Assembly: GCA_015499995.1 (NCBI GenBank)
Contig: JADNRV010000052.1
Span: 1 to 64,000 of the forward strand
Direction of reading: 5' to 3'
Length of the DNA stretch: 64,000 nucleotides
From: Flammula alnicola
Taxonomy: Eukaryota > Basidiomycota > Agaricomycetes > Agaricales > Strophariaceae
The notes beneath the pieces are model-generated. The model had not been told where the DNA came from and made no database searches. It saw only the letters and a program-made list of their open reading frames with translations. Positions 19,874 to 31,500 of the stretch are shown piece after piece; position 1 is the stretch's first letter, and every line of letters begins with the position of its first letter. Both the position numbers and the translations under genes were made by a program.

Positions 19874-21642
19874 TGAAGAGACCGCGAGCGGCTAGCTGTG
19901 AACGGACTACCATTCTTCTTACCTGAGCTATTTTTAGCACTTAGTAAAGCTTATAATGTAGTCTAAATGTTACAAGTCCGGACATTACAATGACAAGACT
20001 ACTAAGGACTAGAGGAAACTATGCAAGATAACGAGGAATGCGCGGTTTAATAAAGACATTATCATTAGTAACTATTGAGATACTAGTCAATACATCTAAT
20101 GAAGTGTACGGAAATAGGCGCCTTTCAGTAATATCTTAACCATCCGGCCTATACAGCGAGGGCGCGGATCTCTAGATTAAAGAACGGACATCTAGGCACA
20201 CTACAGGACAGGTCGCGTGACATTGCCGAAGGCATCGAGGACAGTGGAGCAGCCGGGGTAAAGCAGACGCCCATAGACGCGCCTGTAGCAACGCCGATCA
20301 AAGCTCGGATCAAAGGGATACCAAATTGGGAACACATACCATATCGGGTAATAACTGGGTACAGGAAGATTTCCGGGGTGCATAACTCGACACAGCGAGA
20401 TCCCAGATGCACGCCGAAGGTACCAAGATACCGGGTACAAAGGACGAAGGGTTACAACCCTAATCACGAGCATTATCTCGGACAGAACGTGCGTGGATTG
20501 CCCGAGCGTCTCCGACGAGATGTAGGCGCATCTATGCTCCGGTCAGTCTATAGCCAATGACAGGACAAGATACCAATGAAAACGAAAGGTCATGAGCCTG
20601 TATACCACGCGGTCGAGGAGGATTAAGTCTTAGGCGCTTAAGTTAGCCGAACCGACGACGATCTGAGCTCCCGATCCAACCAAAAAGGCATGATTGAGCG
20701 GATGAGCGCGGAAACTGTACTCCACAAGGCCGCCGCTCGCGCACAAATGCCCATGAAATCTCTATATTCTCGTCATTGCGTCTATGTAATAATATATCGT
20801 CTCAGTAGTATATAAGCAGCCCTGTAACACCGTAGAAGACAAGCAATTTACCACCCACGAGATACAAGCGCTTAAGAATTATATCTTAAGTGTTTCACCT
20901 CTAAGTACCAAGTAGCTTCAAAGCGAGAGTCCCATAATATAAAAAGAAACCAAGTAACGATATAAACGAACTGTTAAGACGAGAACGCGTGTCTAAGTGA
21001 TTCGCCAAGACAAGTAAAGAGAGTTATAAGCCAAGGAACCTGTCTAAGTGACTTGTTCAAAACCTACCCTTTGTCAAAGGACATCTGGGGACCTGGACTG
21101 TAGTGTCGGTAGACAAAGCGTCTACGCGCCTCTGGCCATTGTTAAGGGACTGTAGTGTCGGCGGATAAGACATCTGCGCGCCTCTTTCCACAAGTATAGT
21201 TTTTGAGACAAGTAAAGACAAGTTAAAGGGCATAGAGCCATCTTCTCAATTGGAGAACAAGACAAAGCAAGATCAGTTAGCAGTTTGTGCATAGAGCACT
21301 AGTTTCCGAGTACCAGACCAGAATTTACACAAGTCTATTGGACTTAAAACGACCCATTGACTATAAACGCGCCTAAGGCCTTGCCTGAGCCGTTGCATAG
21401 TTAAACACCTTCTTTTATCGCACACCTACTATCAGGTATCGATATTATAAAACTATTATCCTCCCCTTGGACGAACTAAGTCAACTAAACATTGATTTGG
21501 GTGTTTGAGTGTAGTAAAGTAGTTATTTAAAAGTGAAGCAAGTCGGATTTGATAGTATCTCTCTAATAGACATTACAAAGTCTATTGAAAGCGACTACTT
21601 GATTATCTAGTAGTTCACACACACCCCGCACTAAGCATCTTT
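19874..21642 (+). other. LTR-like region after purine tract 4
   Basis: The stretch begins TGAAGAG directly after the purine tract, holds a TATATAAG box near 20,811 with plausible downstream leader, and ends near CACACACACC before the second foldback element. Two diverged direct repeats near 21,107 and 21,151 share TGTAGTGTCGG and GCGCGCCTCT-like ends. No gene is supported. Confidence 0.4.
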
Positions 21643-21759
21643 ACCGGCACTTGATATGCAACTGGCAGTTTTTTGGGACTGGACTGCCCTGAAAAGTGCA
21701 GTAATGGAGTGTGTTAGAGTAAATTAATATTAGATGCTGTGGCAACCAAGATGACATTA

Positions 21760-23220
21760 ATACAATTTGATTGAAAGGCAGGAATACAGGCTTCGGAAAA
21801 ATTGTTAGGATGCCGGCAGGTCACCTAAGAGTTGGCACCGGGACCGGCAGTGGGTATAGATGCACAGGAATGGTGTGTGTCTAAATAAATTACTATTATA
21901 TGCATTTTTGACGAAATGAGCATATTGTAAGTTGACTAAAAGACTGGGATACAGGCTTCAGAAAAATTGTTAGGGTGCCGAGAGGGCACCTATGAGTCGG
22001 CACCGGGGACCGGCACCGGGTATAGATGCACGGGAATGGTGTGCGTCTAAATAAATTACCATTATATGTGTTTTTGACAAAATGACCATCATGTGAATCG
22101 ATTGAAATCCTGTGATACAGGCTTCAGAAAATATTGTTAGGGTGCCAACAGGGCACCTATGAGTCGGCACCGGGACTGGCACCAGGTATAGATGCACGGG
22201 AATGGTGCACGTCTAAATAAATGCACTTTTGATTAAATGAGCATAATGTAAGTTGACTGACAGACTGGGATACAGGCTTCGGGAAAATTGTTAGGGTGCC
22301 GAGAGGGCACCTATGAGCCGGCACCGGGACCGGCACCGGGTATAGATGCACAGGAATCGCGTGCATCTAAATAAATTACTATTATATGCATTTTTCATGA
22401 AATGACCATTATGTGAATCGATTGAAATCCTGTGATATAAGCATCGGAAAAATCACTAGGGTACCGGCAGGTCACCTATGAGTCGGCACCGGAACTGGCA
22501 CTGGGTATAGATGCATGGGAATGGTGCATGTCTAAATACATTACTATTATATGTGTTTTTGATGAAATAAGCGTAATATGAGTTGATTGAAATGATGGAA
22601 TACAAGCTTCGGAAAATTTGTTAAGGTGCCGACAGGTCACGTAAGAGTCGGCACCGGGACCGGCACTGGACCGGCACTGGGTATAGATGCACGGGAATGG
22701 TGCATGTCTAAATAAATTACTATTATAGGTGTTTTTGATGAAATGAGCATAATCTAAGTTGACTGAAAGACTAGGATATAAGTTCCGGAAAAATTGTTAG
22801 GGTGCCGACAGATCACGTATGAGTCAGCACCGGGCCCGGCAGTGGGTATAGATGCATGGGAATGGTGCGCGTTTAAATAAATTACTATTATATGTGTTTT
22901 TGACAAAATGACCATCATGTGAATGGATTGAAATCCTGTGATATAAGAATCGGAAAAATTGCTAGGGTACCGGCAGGTCACCTATGAGTCAGCATCGGCA
23001 CTGGAATTGGGCAGAGGTGGATGGGAATAGTGCGCATCTAAATTAATTAATGTTATATGCATTTTTGATGAAATGAGCATAATGTGAGTTGATTAAAATG
23101 CTGGAATATAGGCTTTGGAGAAATTTCTAGGGTGCTGACAGGCCACCTATGGGTTGGCACTGACCCCAGTGCCAGGCATAGAAACACAGAAATGGAGTGC
23201 CTATAGGTAAATTAATGTTA
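21760..23220 (+). repeat. FB2 left-arm array, nine units of about 160 bp
   Basis: Units are marked by GCTTCGGAAAAATTGTTAGG or a variant near 21789, 21955, 22122, 22275, 22440, 22612, 22786, 22946 and 23111. Each contains a GAGTCGGCACCGGGACCGGC segment, GATGCACGGGAATGGTG and TAAATAAATTACTATTATATG. Confidence 0.85.
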
Positions 23221-23378
23221 TGTGTTTGCGAAATTGACTTACTGTGAAATGTATGTTGGCTATCTGCAACTAATCACTTAACTATGGCACACTCCCCAAT
23301 ATTTATGTCTCCAAAAAAGGAGTAAATCTTATCAGAAAGCAAAAATTCCAAGATCAATTCAAGTCCTTGCTAGTGTGA

Positions 23379-23840
23379 GTGCTATCTATCAAGATGGGCA
23401 TCACTTCAGCTAATCATGTCTTGCATTTTATTAGTGGGTATATGAGATTTGCAAATAAAAAGGGTACAATTATCCATGCTGCCTCATTGCTCACAATCCT
23501 ATTAAATGCCTTTCTGGCCAAAGACAAGAATGCTCACTATTATTCTCTGTACACTGTGGCTGAAATGATTTCCCATCTTAGAGAGATTGCATGCATCTAT
23601 TTCATTGTTCAAAATTTGTTAAGTTAAACCTATTGAAAGGCAAGGACCAATATAATGCTCTGCAGGCTGCACTTATGAAGGATGCAACTGACAAAGAGAC
23701 TGATGTATAGTATTATGGTATCACATCTCTCCCAAAGCTAGTAGCTTCTGAAGATCCTACAGAGTTTGAGGAGAGAGAATCCATCTTGAATATTCTAATT
23801 GAAAAAATGGCCTATGATCCATCACTGTAAGTGCTCATTC
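23379..23840 (+). pseudogene. Decayed open frame at the FB2 centre
   Basis: An 82-codon ORF at 23379-23627 is followed by further open pieces in other frames up to about 23840, interrupted by stops. The pieces look like diverged coding sequence (for example a LVASEDPTEFEERE stretch), but no family was recognised. It may be a captured gene or a former transposase. Confidence 0.3.
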
Positions 23841-24039
23841 CTATCTGTTATTCCAGTGTAGAAAGAGGCCATATGTCTCATGGAATGTTGTCCTCATGCC
23901 CATCCCCTTGGATCTGCAACCAAAATGACTGACCAAAATGATGTGAACAGAACTCAATTTGAAGATTGATAAAACCAAGCTTATATTCCAGCATTTGAAT
24001 TAACTCACATTACCCTTATTTCAGTGAAAAGACATATAA

Positions 24040-25320
24040 TGCTAATTTGTTTAGATGCATATCATTCTTGTCTATCTCTTCCCAGCCCTGGTGCTGATGC
24101 TGACTCATAGGCGACCTGCCAGCACCTTAACAATGTTTGCAAAGCTTATATTCCAGTCTTTCAGTCAACTGATTTCATCGAAAATGCATATAATGGTAGT
24201 TTATTTAGACGCGCATGATTCCCATCCACCTGTGCCCAGTCCTGGTGCCAATGCCAACTCATAGGTGACCTGCTGGCACCCTAATAATTTTTCTGATGCA
24301 TATATCACAGGATTTCAATCCATTCACATTATGGTCATTTCATCAAAAACACATATAATAGGAATTTATTTAGACGTGCACCATTCCTGTGCATCTATAC
24401 CCACTGCCGGTCCTGGTGCCGACTCATATGTGACCTGTCGGCACCCTAACAATTTTTCCGAAGCTTATATCCCAGTCTTTCAGTCAACTTATATTATGCT
24501 CATTTGATCAAAAATGCATTTATTTAGACGCACACCATTCCCGTGCATCTATACCCACTGCCGGTCACGGTGCCGACTCATAGGTGACCTCTCGGCACCC
24601 TAACAATTTTTCCGAAGCCTGTATTCCAGTCTTTCAGTCAACTTACATTATGTTCATTTCATCAAAAACACATATAATGGTAATTTATTTAGACGCACAC
24701 TATTCCCGTGCATCTATACCCAGTGCCGGTCCCCGGTGCCGACTCATAGGTGCCCTCTCGGCACCCTAACAATTTTTCCGAAGCCTGTATCCCAGTCTGT
24801 CAGTCAACTTACATTATGCTCATTTAATCAAAAATGCATTTATTTAGACGCGCACCATTCCCGTGCATCTATACCCACTGCCGGTCACGGTGCCGACTCA
24901 TAGGTGACCTCTTGGCACCCTAACAATTTTTCCGAAGCCTGTATTCCAGTCTTTCAGTCAACTTACATTATGTTCATTTCATCAAAAATACATATAATAA
25001 TTATTTATTTAGACGCACACCATTCCCGTGCATATATACCCGGTGCCGGTCCCCGGTGCCGACTCATAGGTGCCCTCTCGGCACCCTAACAATTTTTCTG
25101 AAGCCTGTATCCCAGTCTTTTAGTCAACTTACAATATGCTCATTTCGTCAAAAATACATATAATAGTAATTTATTTAGACGCACACCATTCCCGTGCATC
25201 TATGCCCAGTGCCGGTCCTGGTGCCAACTCTTAGGTGACCTGCCGGCATCCTAACAATTTTTCCGAAGCCTGTATTCCTGCCTTTCAATCAAATTGTATT
25301 AATGTCATCTTGGTTGCCAC
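24040..25320 (-). repeat. FB2 right-arm array, inverted units
   Basis: Inverted versions of the left-arm unit are marked by CTAACAATTTTTCCGAAGC near 24286, 24448, 24601, 24762, 24921, 25083 and 25250, with a more diverged copy near 24130. Confidence 0.85.
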
Positions 25321-25494
25321 AGCATCTAATATTAATTTACTCTAACACACTCCATTACTGCACTTTTCAGGGCAGTCCAGTCCCAAAAAACTGCCAGTTG
25401 CATATCAAGTGCCGGTGCCGGAAATCGGCCCCGAGATGGGTCCCGAATGAGTGCCAATGGGTCCCGGGACTCAGTTTGAGTGCCGTGGGCTGCT

Positions 25495-25583
25495 CCAGCG
25501 AATTCGCTGGGCCTGTATGATACGATACAATGTAGGTACGCTCAATTTAGAAGGTGTTATAGGTCATCCAGCGAATTCGCTGG
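25495..25583. repeat. Two 16-bp perfect palindromes in a tandem pair
   Basis: CCAGCGAATTCGCTGG occurs at 25495-25510 and 25568-25583, each followed by a GTATSATACG-like segment and RATACAATGTA. The 73-bp period suggests a duplicated binding site or small repeat. Confidence 0.7.
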
Positions 25584-26069
25584 CCCCGTATCATACGGTA
25601 CAATGTATGCATTCGCTACGTCGTATCATAGGTTACACTGTAGCTTCCCTATGTGTTGGAGGATTGACCCATGCCTCGTTCTTGAATAGGTTATAAGCCG
25701 ACGATTAATTGTATTCCTTTGCGGTTCGCGGTGACTGCGACGTGCATGTTATTATTCGGTGTTGCAGATAATAGCTCCATCACTGCGCCTAGCTGTCATC
25801 TGGGAGTTGGCGTCGTCAACAAGCCGTTCGAAGTTCGAACTCTCGAACTAGACGAAGACAATAACATACGCGTCCCACGTGACATGTTTAAACGGACATG
25901 TGGCGCACGACAAGGGCTCGCTATCATTTCTTCTGCATGCATAACGTTAACGATTACAATTACAGTACTCAGTGTAGCTACCAGTGTAAATAGAGTATAT
26001 TAGATGGTAACAGACTTCCTCGGATTGGCTGAGACGAACTGGCGCTACAGCTTTGCAAGCTTATTGTGT

Positions 26070-28313
26070 TCATGGTAGAGGTTCCCGCTTCAGGATCAGG
26101 GCGTTCATCAACGAAGGTCCGATATCTGGCGAAGGAAGGCCACTCTGCAAAGTAATTGCGAGCGTTGCAAGTTCTGGTGCTGTCATCATCTGCCACAATG
26201 AGCCGAGACGGACACTAGAGCACAAATACAATCGCTCGAGTCTGGTGCAAAGAACGGACCGCTTTAGAGGCCGAGCGTTAAGACCAATCGTGAACTCTGC
26301 ACGAACAAGTTTCCTTCCCAGACGATGTAGTATATTACCTAGTTCGGGCAAGGTAATGGTCTCAGAAACTGTGATGTCGATCAGATTGGGGTAAGATTTC
26401 TCTGTAGTTTTGAGAGTGAGAGAGTCGAGGGAAGAGACGGTGATAGATTTGACGCTTTTTGCTGAGGAAAAGAATTTGATTAAAGATTGGCATCCAGGTT
26501 CGTCTGCATGAATTATCAGCTCTTCAAGTAGAGCAAGTTCGGCCAACAGGATTTCCTCTGAAAGCAAAAACTCTTCACGGACACCCTCCCATTTGAAGCA
26601 CCTCAACTGATGGCACAGCGACAAGATAGGACATAACGCGTACTGGCGGAAGGTATGACTGCGCAGAGAGAGACACTCCAGACTGTCCCAGGGGATATTG
26701 CTTTGAGGACCCAATACAGCTAATTTTGTGTGAGCATCCAACTTGAGATTCGTTAAGGAAGGGAGGATCACTGTCTCCAAAAGAGGATCCACGTCAATCG
26801 AGCTAGTGATGGCGAGTGAATGCAGATGGTCCAGGCGGGCTTTTGTCAATCCCGTTTCGAAATTGTTACGTATGTGCAACGTCAAGGCGACAGTCTGGAG
26901 TGTTTTACGCCCAGTCAACAAAACATCGTAAGCATCCCTGTCGGAAAGTGGACAGTCAAGGTGCAGGTGCACAATGTGCGCCCAAGGGATAAGCTGCTGA
27001 AAATCAATCAGGGGAAAATCTAATCGCAGCGGGTACACATGCTGGACGTGGAGAGGATTTGGTAGCAGTTTTACTATAACCGCTCGCCGGCATTTCAATA
27101 GCGAGCTTGTAAACAAACTCTCCAGATTTTCGTCATGGGAGAGACGAATATCTAAGCAATATGTTACGGTATCAAAGTGATTGCGGCTTTGAATGAAATT
27201 TCGAAGCCAAGCTATTCGTTCGGAGCGATTGCTGAATTGGTCGGGAAGATTTGGAGATAAGACCACAGAGTCGACCATGTTCTCGACGAGAGTCCACCAC
27301 GTAACTGAGATACCGCATACGTTGATATATAGTTGGTCTGTCGGAGTCAGAGGGTCACTAGATATGACATGCTTCAATATCTCAGTAATGAGCTCATTTG
27401 GTAGCCCGCGAGGTATCCAAGCGTTACCTGATTTTGTGTCAATGAATTATATCGCATTGATCTATAGAAACTTATTATCAGAAAGTGGGACGGGGCCGTC
27501 GGCTGGAGGGGGATCACAGGCTGCTGCCGGTTGAGATTCGTTATGAGAGTGATCTGTAGCACCTGAAGATGTCGACGATTCAGTGGGACTGGCACTCTCT
27601 GGTGTCCAGGGCAGTAGGTCCACAGCCCTGGGTCCCCTACAAGGTGGTGGCAGGCCAGTCCAACTAGTGAGCTCCATCTGTTGTCCGAGATCAATTTCGT
27701 CCGTAAAAAGTTGGGCTGGAAGAGGAATATCGTCTATAGAGGGAGATATAACTGGTCGAGAAGGCGAGGGATGAGGTGGTTGTTCAGCAACAAAAGGCAA
27801 CATTTCTGGCCAGTTAATCGTAGAGTTATATACGGCTTCGTCTCGCTGGACGTCCGCCTGAGGTATGGTTGAACGGCGTTCCGAGGAGGCGGGCATAGAA
27901 GAAACTCGCTCTGAAGAGAGGTTGATCTTGACAAGGCCAAAGTCATTGTCGTCGAGTTGATCCTCAGTTTGGGAAAGGGTGGAGGGGTGCGAGTGTCCTA
28001 TTTGGGCAGTTCGTGATTTCTTTGGTACGAGTGCGCGACCCAACGAGCCTTTCAAACGGTGTATGTGTCCGGACAGAGAGTTCATGCGCCCCGCCTGTGT
28101 TGATGGACGCTGGCGTACTTGTTTCTTCCTGTATTTCAGCAAACGTGCCAACGGACGTTTCCAGCGACGCAAGCGTGGAGACAGAAATTTCCCTCTTGTT
28201 GTTAATGATCGTAGACGATCATTTGTATGCTGAATGTAGATCTGTAGGCGAGTCTGGACGTGGTGGTACGCACCACGTACTCGTTCCAAGAGCCGTAAAT
28301 CCTTCGAATCCAT
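26070..28313 (-). CDS. F-box protein, type 1, copy a (frame break between exons)
   Basis: Exon 28313-about 27470 encodes a basic N-terminus (MDSKDLRLLERVRGAY) and a Ser/Pro/Asp-rich middle. The exon ending at 26070 encodes an F-box (GLPNELITEILKHV) and about 420 residues of leucine-rich-like repeats, as in SCF substrate adaptors that bind Skp1. It is a paralogue of 41657-44345. A leader exon at 28525-28507 and two introns before the ATG are also shared. I found no GT-AG junction near 27374-27470 that joins the two parts in frame, so this copy may be inactive or spliced unusually. Confidence 0.65.
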
Positions 28314-28525
28314 AAGCTGTACACATTCAATACCCATGAATCTCTTTCGTCTTTTTGAAGAAAAATACAACATACCGGTATTGCGTATCAGAGCCGTTAA
28401 TGCGACTATACTGTGAATCACAAGTGTTGTTCGAAAATTGCAAGAAAGAGGCTAAATCGCGCATGGAATTAGCATCGACACGAAGAGCGAAGAATGAGAG
28501 ACTCACGCTGCTGAATGAGATACAT

Positions 28526-29389
28526 GCCATTAAAGTGCGAGGGTTTAAGTAGCAGAAAAAACAAGACGGACGAAAGCACCACGAAGGCGAAAGGACGAAC
28601 AAGGCTTCTCAGGTTGACAAAGTACATCAAGAGTCTGACAATTTAACTTTTTTGGCTCGTGCAAGAGAAAAAAGCGGTTAAAAAGCGTGAAAGCGGCAAG
28701 CTAAAAAGCCCTGTACAACGCTGGCATGGAAACCCGCTGATCGGCGCTGTCAAAGCTCGTAGACATCTTCCAGAGTGAAGAAAATCCGGTCGCAGCGGTA
28801 TCATAGCTCCAGTGTAGAGTCTTGAGAGCCATGAATCATCGTTTGGGACTAGGCGCTGGACATGAGTACTTTAGGACTACGATGGCAATTTTACTCACAT
28901 GAGGGCAGAACTTAAAGGACAAATCGGATGCCAGCATCATGATATGGTGCACAAAATACGGCACGTCAAAGATCAGCGTCAATGTACGTGTGATTCGGGT
29001 GATACCGCACAATGTTTGAACAGCCGTTACGCGTTTGCATGCGCCCTGCCAGCAAGTTGTATTGAGACGCTGCGAGCCAGCCTGGTGGATCCTGGTATTA
29101 TCCCACTTCGATGCAATGACTATTGTATTCCGCTTCATCCTCCGGCCAGTAGGCCATGTCAAATAGCGTCGTAATCACACTTCGAAAGGCGATTGCCACC
29201 CAGCTTCGTACGTACATCCATTACATCGATGAGACAAAGGACAGAATGCCACGATAAGTACAGGTTGGCAGGAAGGTCGCTTTGTATAGCTGAGGCGATG
29301 TGGTTGCAACTTCACTTGTATTTCGCTAACAAGGTTCGGACTTTCTCCACGCGCAGATAGTATTTTGGTCCAGTTAGATTTCGGGGGCG
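28526..29389. other. Intergenic between the two F-box genes
   Basis: No coding region is supported; short open frames lack splice context and similarity. Promoters of the minus-strand type 1 copy should lie here. Confidence 0.5.
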
Positions 29390-30843
29390 TCAAGGAACAA
29401 CAATAGAAGGTAAACCACTCCGCAACTTGCCGTCCTTGTATGAATATTCTAAGTGTTCAAATTGTCCTAGATCCTTCCATCCCACGTAGTGTTCTCTCGA
29501 AAGACCGCCCCAAGCGAGTAGGCGAGGGAAAATTAACCTCGCCCCCGCGTGCTCGAGTAAGATTTCAAGAAGCTGGGCATGTACGCAGTAGCCTGCCATC
29601 TCTACAGCGGGAATTGGGGCAAGATGCGGTATCTGGAAAAACTGGATGATATCCTCGTCGCGCACTCGCGGGTGGTTGTGAACACGGATTCTACGCAAAG
29701 GGCATCTCGATCGTTCCAAGAATATTTCCAATGCCAGATATTGACACGGAGGAGGATGAACGGCGTAAATTTCCAAGCCTTCCAGATTCGGCAGGAAAAA
29801 ATAAGGGAGAAGCGAAACAGGATTTCCTTTTCCTCGGAGTCTCAGCGTTTTGAGGTTGGATAACGATATAATGGGAGCTTTAAATGTGAGGGGTGATCCT
29901 TGAGGTCCGGAGCTCTTCCGCACATCCATGAAAGTGATGCTTGTGGCACATGAGCATTGGGACATGTAAGACAAAGTGTCTTGCGGCGACAGCGGCGTAT
30001 CGATATAGACAAAGTGTAACTGATTCCATGGCAGTCGTAATGGGGGATGCACGACGGCCTGGTGATTCCAATACAGACGTCGGAGAGATTTGAGCAAGGG
30101 AATGAGAGACATCAGGGTACGCAGGAGGGTTTCCGGGCAGGCGGCGTTGATTTCAAGCTGTTCGAGGGAAAGAAATTTTCTGTCGGCGCCGTATTCTTGC
30201 AGGAGGGCTATAAAATCCTCGGCCAGATCGGAGTTGAGCCCAATGGCAAGTGATCGCCAACGATGGGCCTCCGTTACGAATAATTGGAGCATCTTGTTTG
30301 CGTGGAGGGGATCAGAGGTAGTTCTATGGTCGGTGTGGGAAAGGAAGAGATCAAGTGGGGCTGAGAGCGACTGCTCTAGACAGTATTTCATCGTGGAAAT
30401 TCGGGGTGAATGTGGCAGATCCTGTCGTCCGGAAAGTGAAGTCCATAAAGATGACGTAGTTTGAGCTATGGCCCGCCAATATCGGCACACATGAAGGAGA
30501 TTGAATGGAGCGGCACGAGGATCCCATCGTACGGTGAGGTATTCACGCAAAACATTATGAGATATAATGTAATATTGACGGTGAATGGCCATTTCGAAGA
30601 TTTGGCACAGAACCTCGACCGGCAGATGGTTAACGTGTACTGTATCATTCTGGAGCTTTTTATCAGAGTGGAAGGGTAGAAGGAGTTCAGAAGACGTACA
30701 TTTTCTCGGCGTGATGCCTCCTCACATACTTCCTGCCCTGGTGGTCGCATAGACGAAGTTGAATGGCAATCTGGTAGTTGGCTGGGATCTTCCTTATTGA
30801 CAATAGCTTGACGTTTGCATGAGCTGGTTGCGTAGTTTGTCAT
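29390..30843 (-). CDS. F-box-like protein, type 2, copy a
   Basis: Two exons, 30843-30700 and 30655-29390, are joined by a 44-nt GTACGT...AAG intron. The start MTNYATSSCK leads to an F-box-like domain (LPVEVLCQIFEMA, then APFNLLHVCRYWRAIA..SLWTSL), the typical Agaricomycete F-box-like form, followed by about 380 residues of leucine-rich-like sequence. The product has about 469 residues and probably serves as a substrate adaptor of an SCF ubiquitin ligase. It is clearly paralogous to 44481-45980. It lies upstream of, and in the same orientation as, the type 1 copy a. Confidence 0.8.
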
Positions 30844-31500
30844 CGACAAATTCAATTGGAGATTCTCAGTTTGGCGGTGGTGAAGCTGAAAAGAGTTGAA
30901 ACACGCGTGTCTCGCGACCTCTCGCGACGTCAGACAACACAGACACGTGACTGTGTTCATGAAAGATAAGATAAGATAATGGACCTAACACTGAAAGTTT
31001 ATCGCATCCCAGCATGAATGGATGGCAGCAACAATAATATATATTGCGATGAAGCGAGAGCAAGACACACATTTAGATCCAGATACAAATAGTACACAAA
31101 CGACGAATAGTGAGGCGTAGTAGTATGAGTAGTGGTCACAACAGATGGGAGTATGCGTTGCAGTCGGAAGAGCATGGATAGAAATTGATAGCGCGATGGA
31201 GAGATGGAGTGACCGAGTAAAGAAGACGAGAAAATAGAATGACAGAAAGAAAGAAAGAAAAAAAGAAAAAAAAATCCCCAGAGATCCAATGATGTATGAA
31301 TTGTATGCGATGATTGCGATAAAAGTGTATATATACAAAAGGCGATGGTGGTAGCAATACAGCAGGAGGAGAATAGGACGATAGCGTGAGGGTTATGATG
31401 GTTATTGGTTGTATTGGGTGTAGATGAAGGATGGATGCGACAAGGTTCGCGCAAAAAAAGACCGAGGGTTGGTACAGCGAAAGCAAGACAAGACAATAAA
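30844..31500. other. Intergenic with a GATA-motif run
   Basis: GATAAGATAAGATAATGG at about 30965-30982 lies some 120 bp upstream of the type 2 F-box start, a possible GATA-factor site. A purine-rich AAAGAAAG tract lies near 31245-31275. No gene is supported. Confidence 0.4.

Larger units (their letters stand above)
1..21642 (+). mobile_element. LTR-retrotransposon-derived block with antisense genes
   Basis: The block is tied together by a gypsy integrase at its left end, four purine tracts of the form GTKGGGGGGAGA with an upstream hairpin, LTR-like non-coding stretches with TATA boxes (for example TATAAAAG near 15,920 and TATATAAG near 20,811), and a strong excess of CTAG. By eye there are about a dozen CTAG in 12001-13000 against none in 52001-53000. 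The repeated order is antisense gene, hairpin, purine tract, LTR-like DNA, which suggests several related elements nested or in tandem. I could not delimit LTR pairs by eye, so the outer limits are approximate; the right limit is set where the foldback element begins. Confidence 0.6.
21643..25416. mobile_element. Foldback-type element FB2
   Basis: Both ends begin ACCGGCACTTGATATGCAAC on opposite strands and the inverted similarity continues for more than 1.4 kb on each side. The arms are arrays of an approximately 160-bp unit, nine on the left and seven or eight on the right. The centre (about 23.3-24.0 kb) is non-repetitive and carries a decayed open frame. No target duplication was found. 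The element is AT-rich and lacks a recognisable transposase. Confidence 0.75.

Noticed and set aside
20149..20560. Open frames on both strands in the LTR-like region
   Set aside because: No start context, introns or recognisable composition; they lie in the stretch after purine tract 4 that behaves as non-coding.
21970..25089. Repeated short open frames in the FB2 arms
   Set aside because: They repeat with the 160-bp unit and exist on both arms; they follow from the satellite sequence, not from genes.
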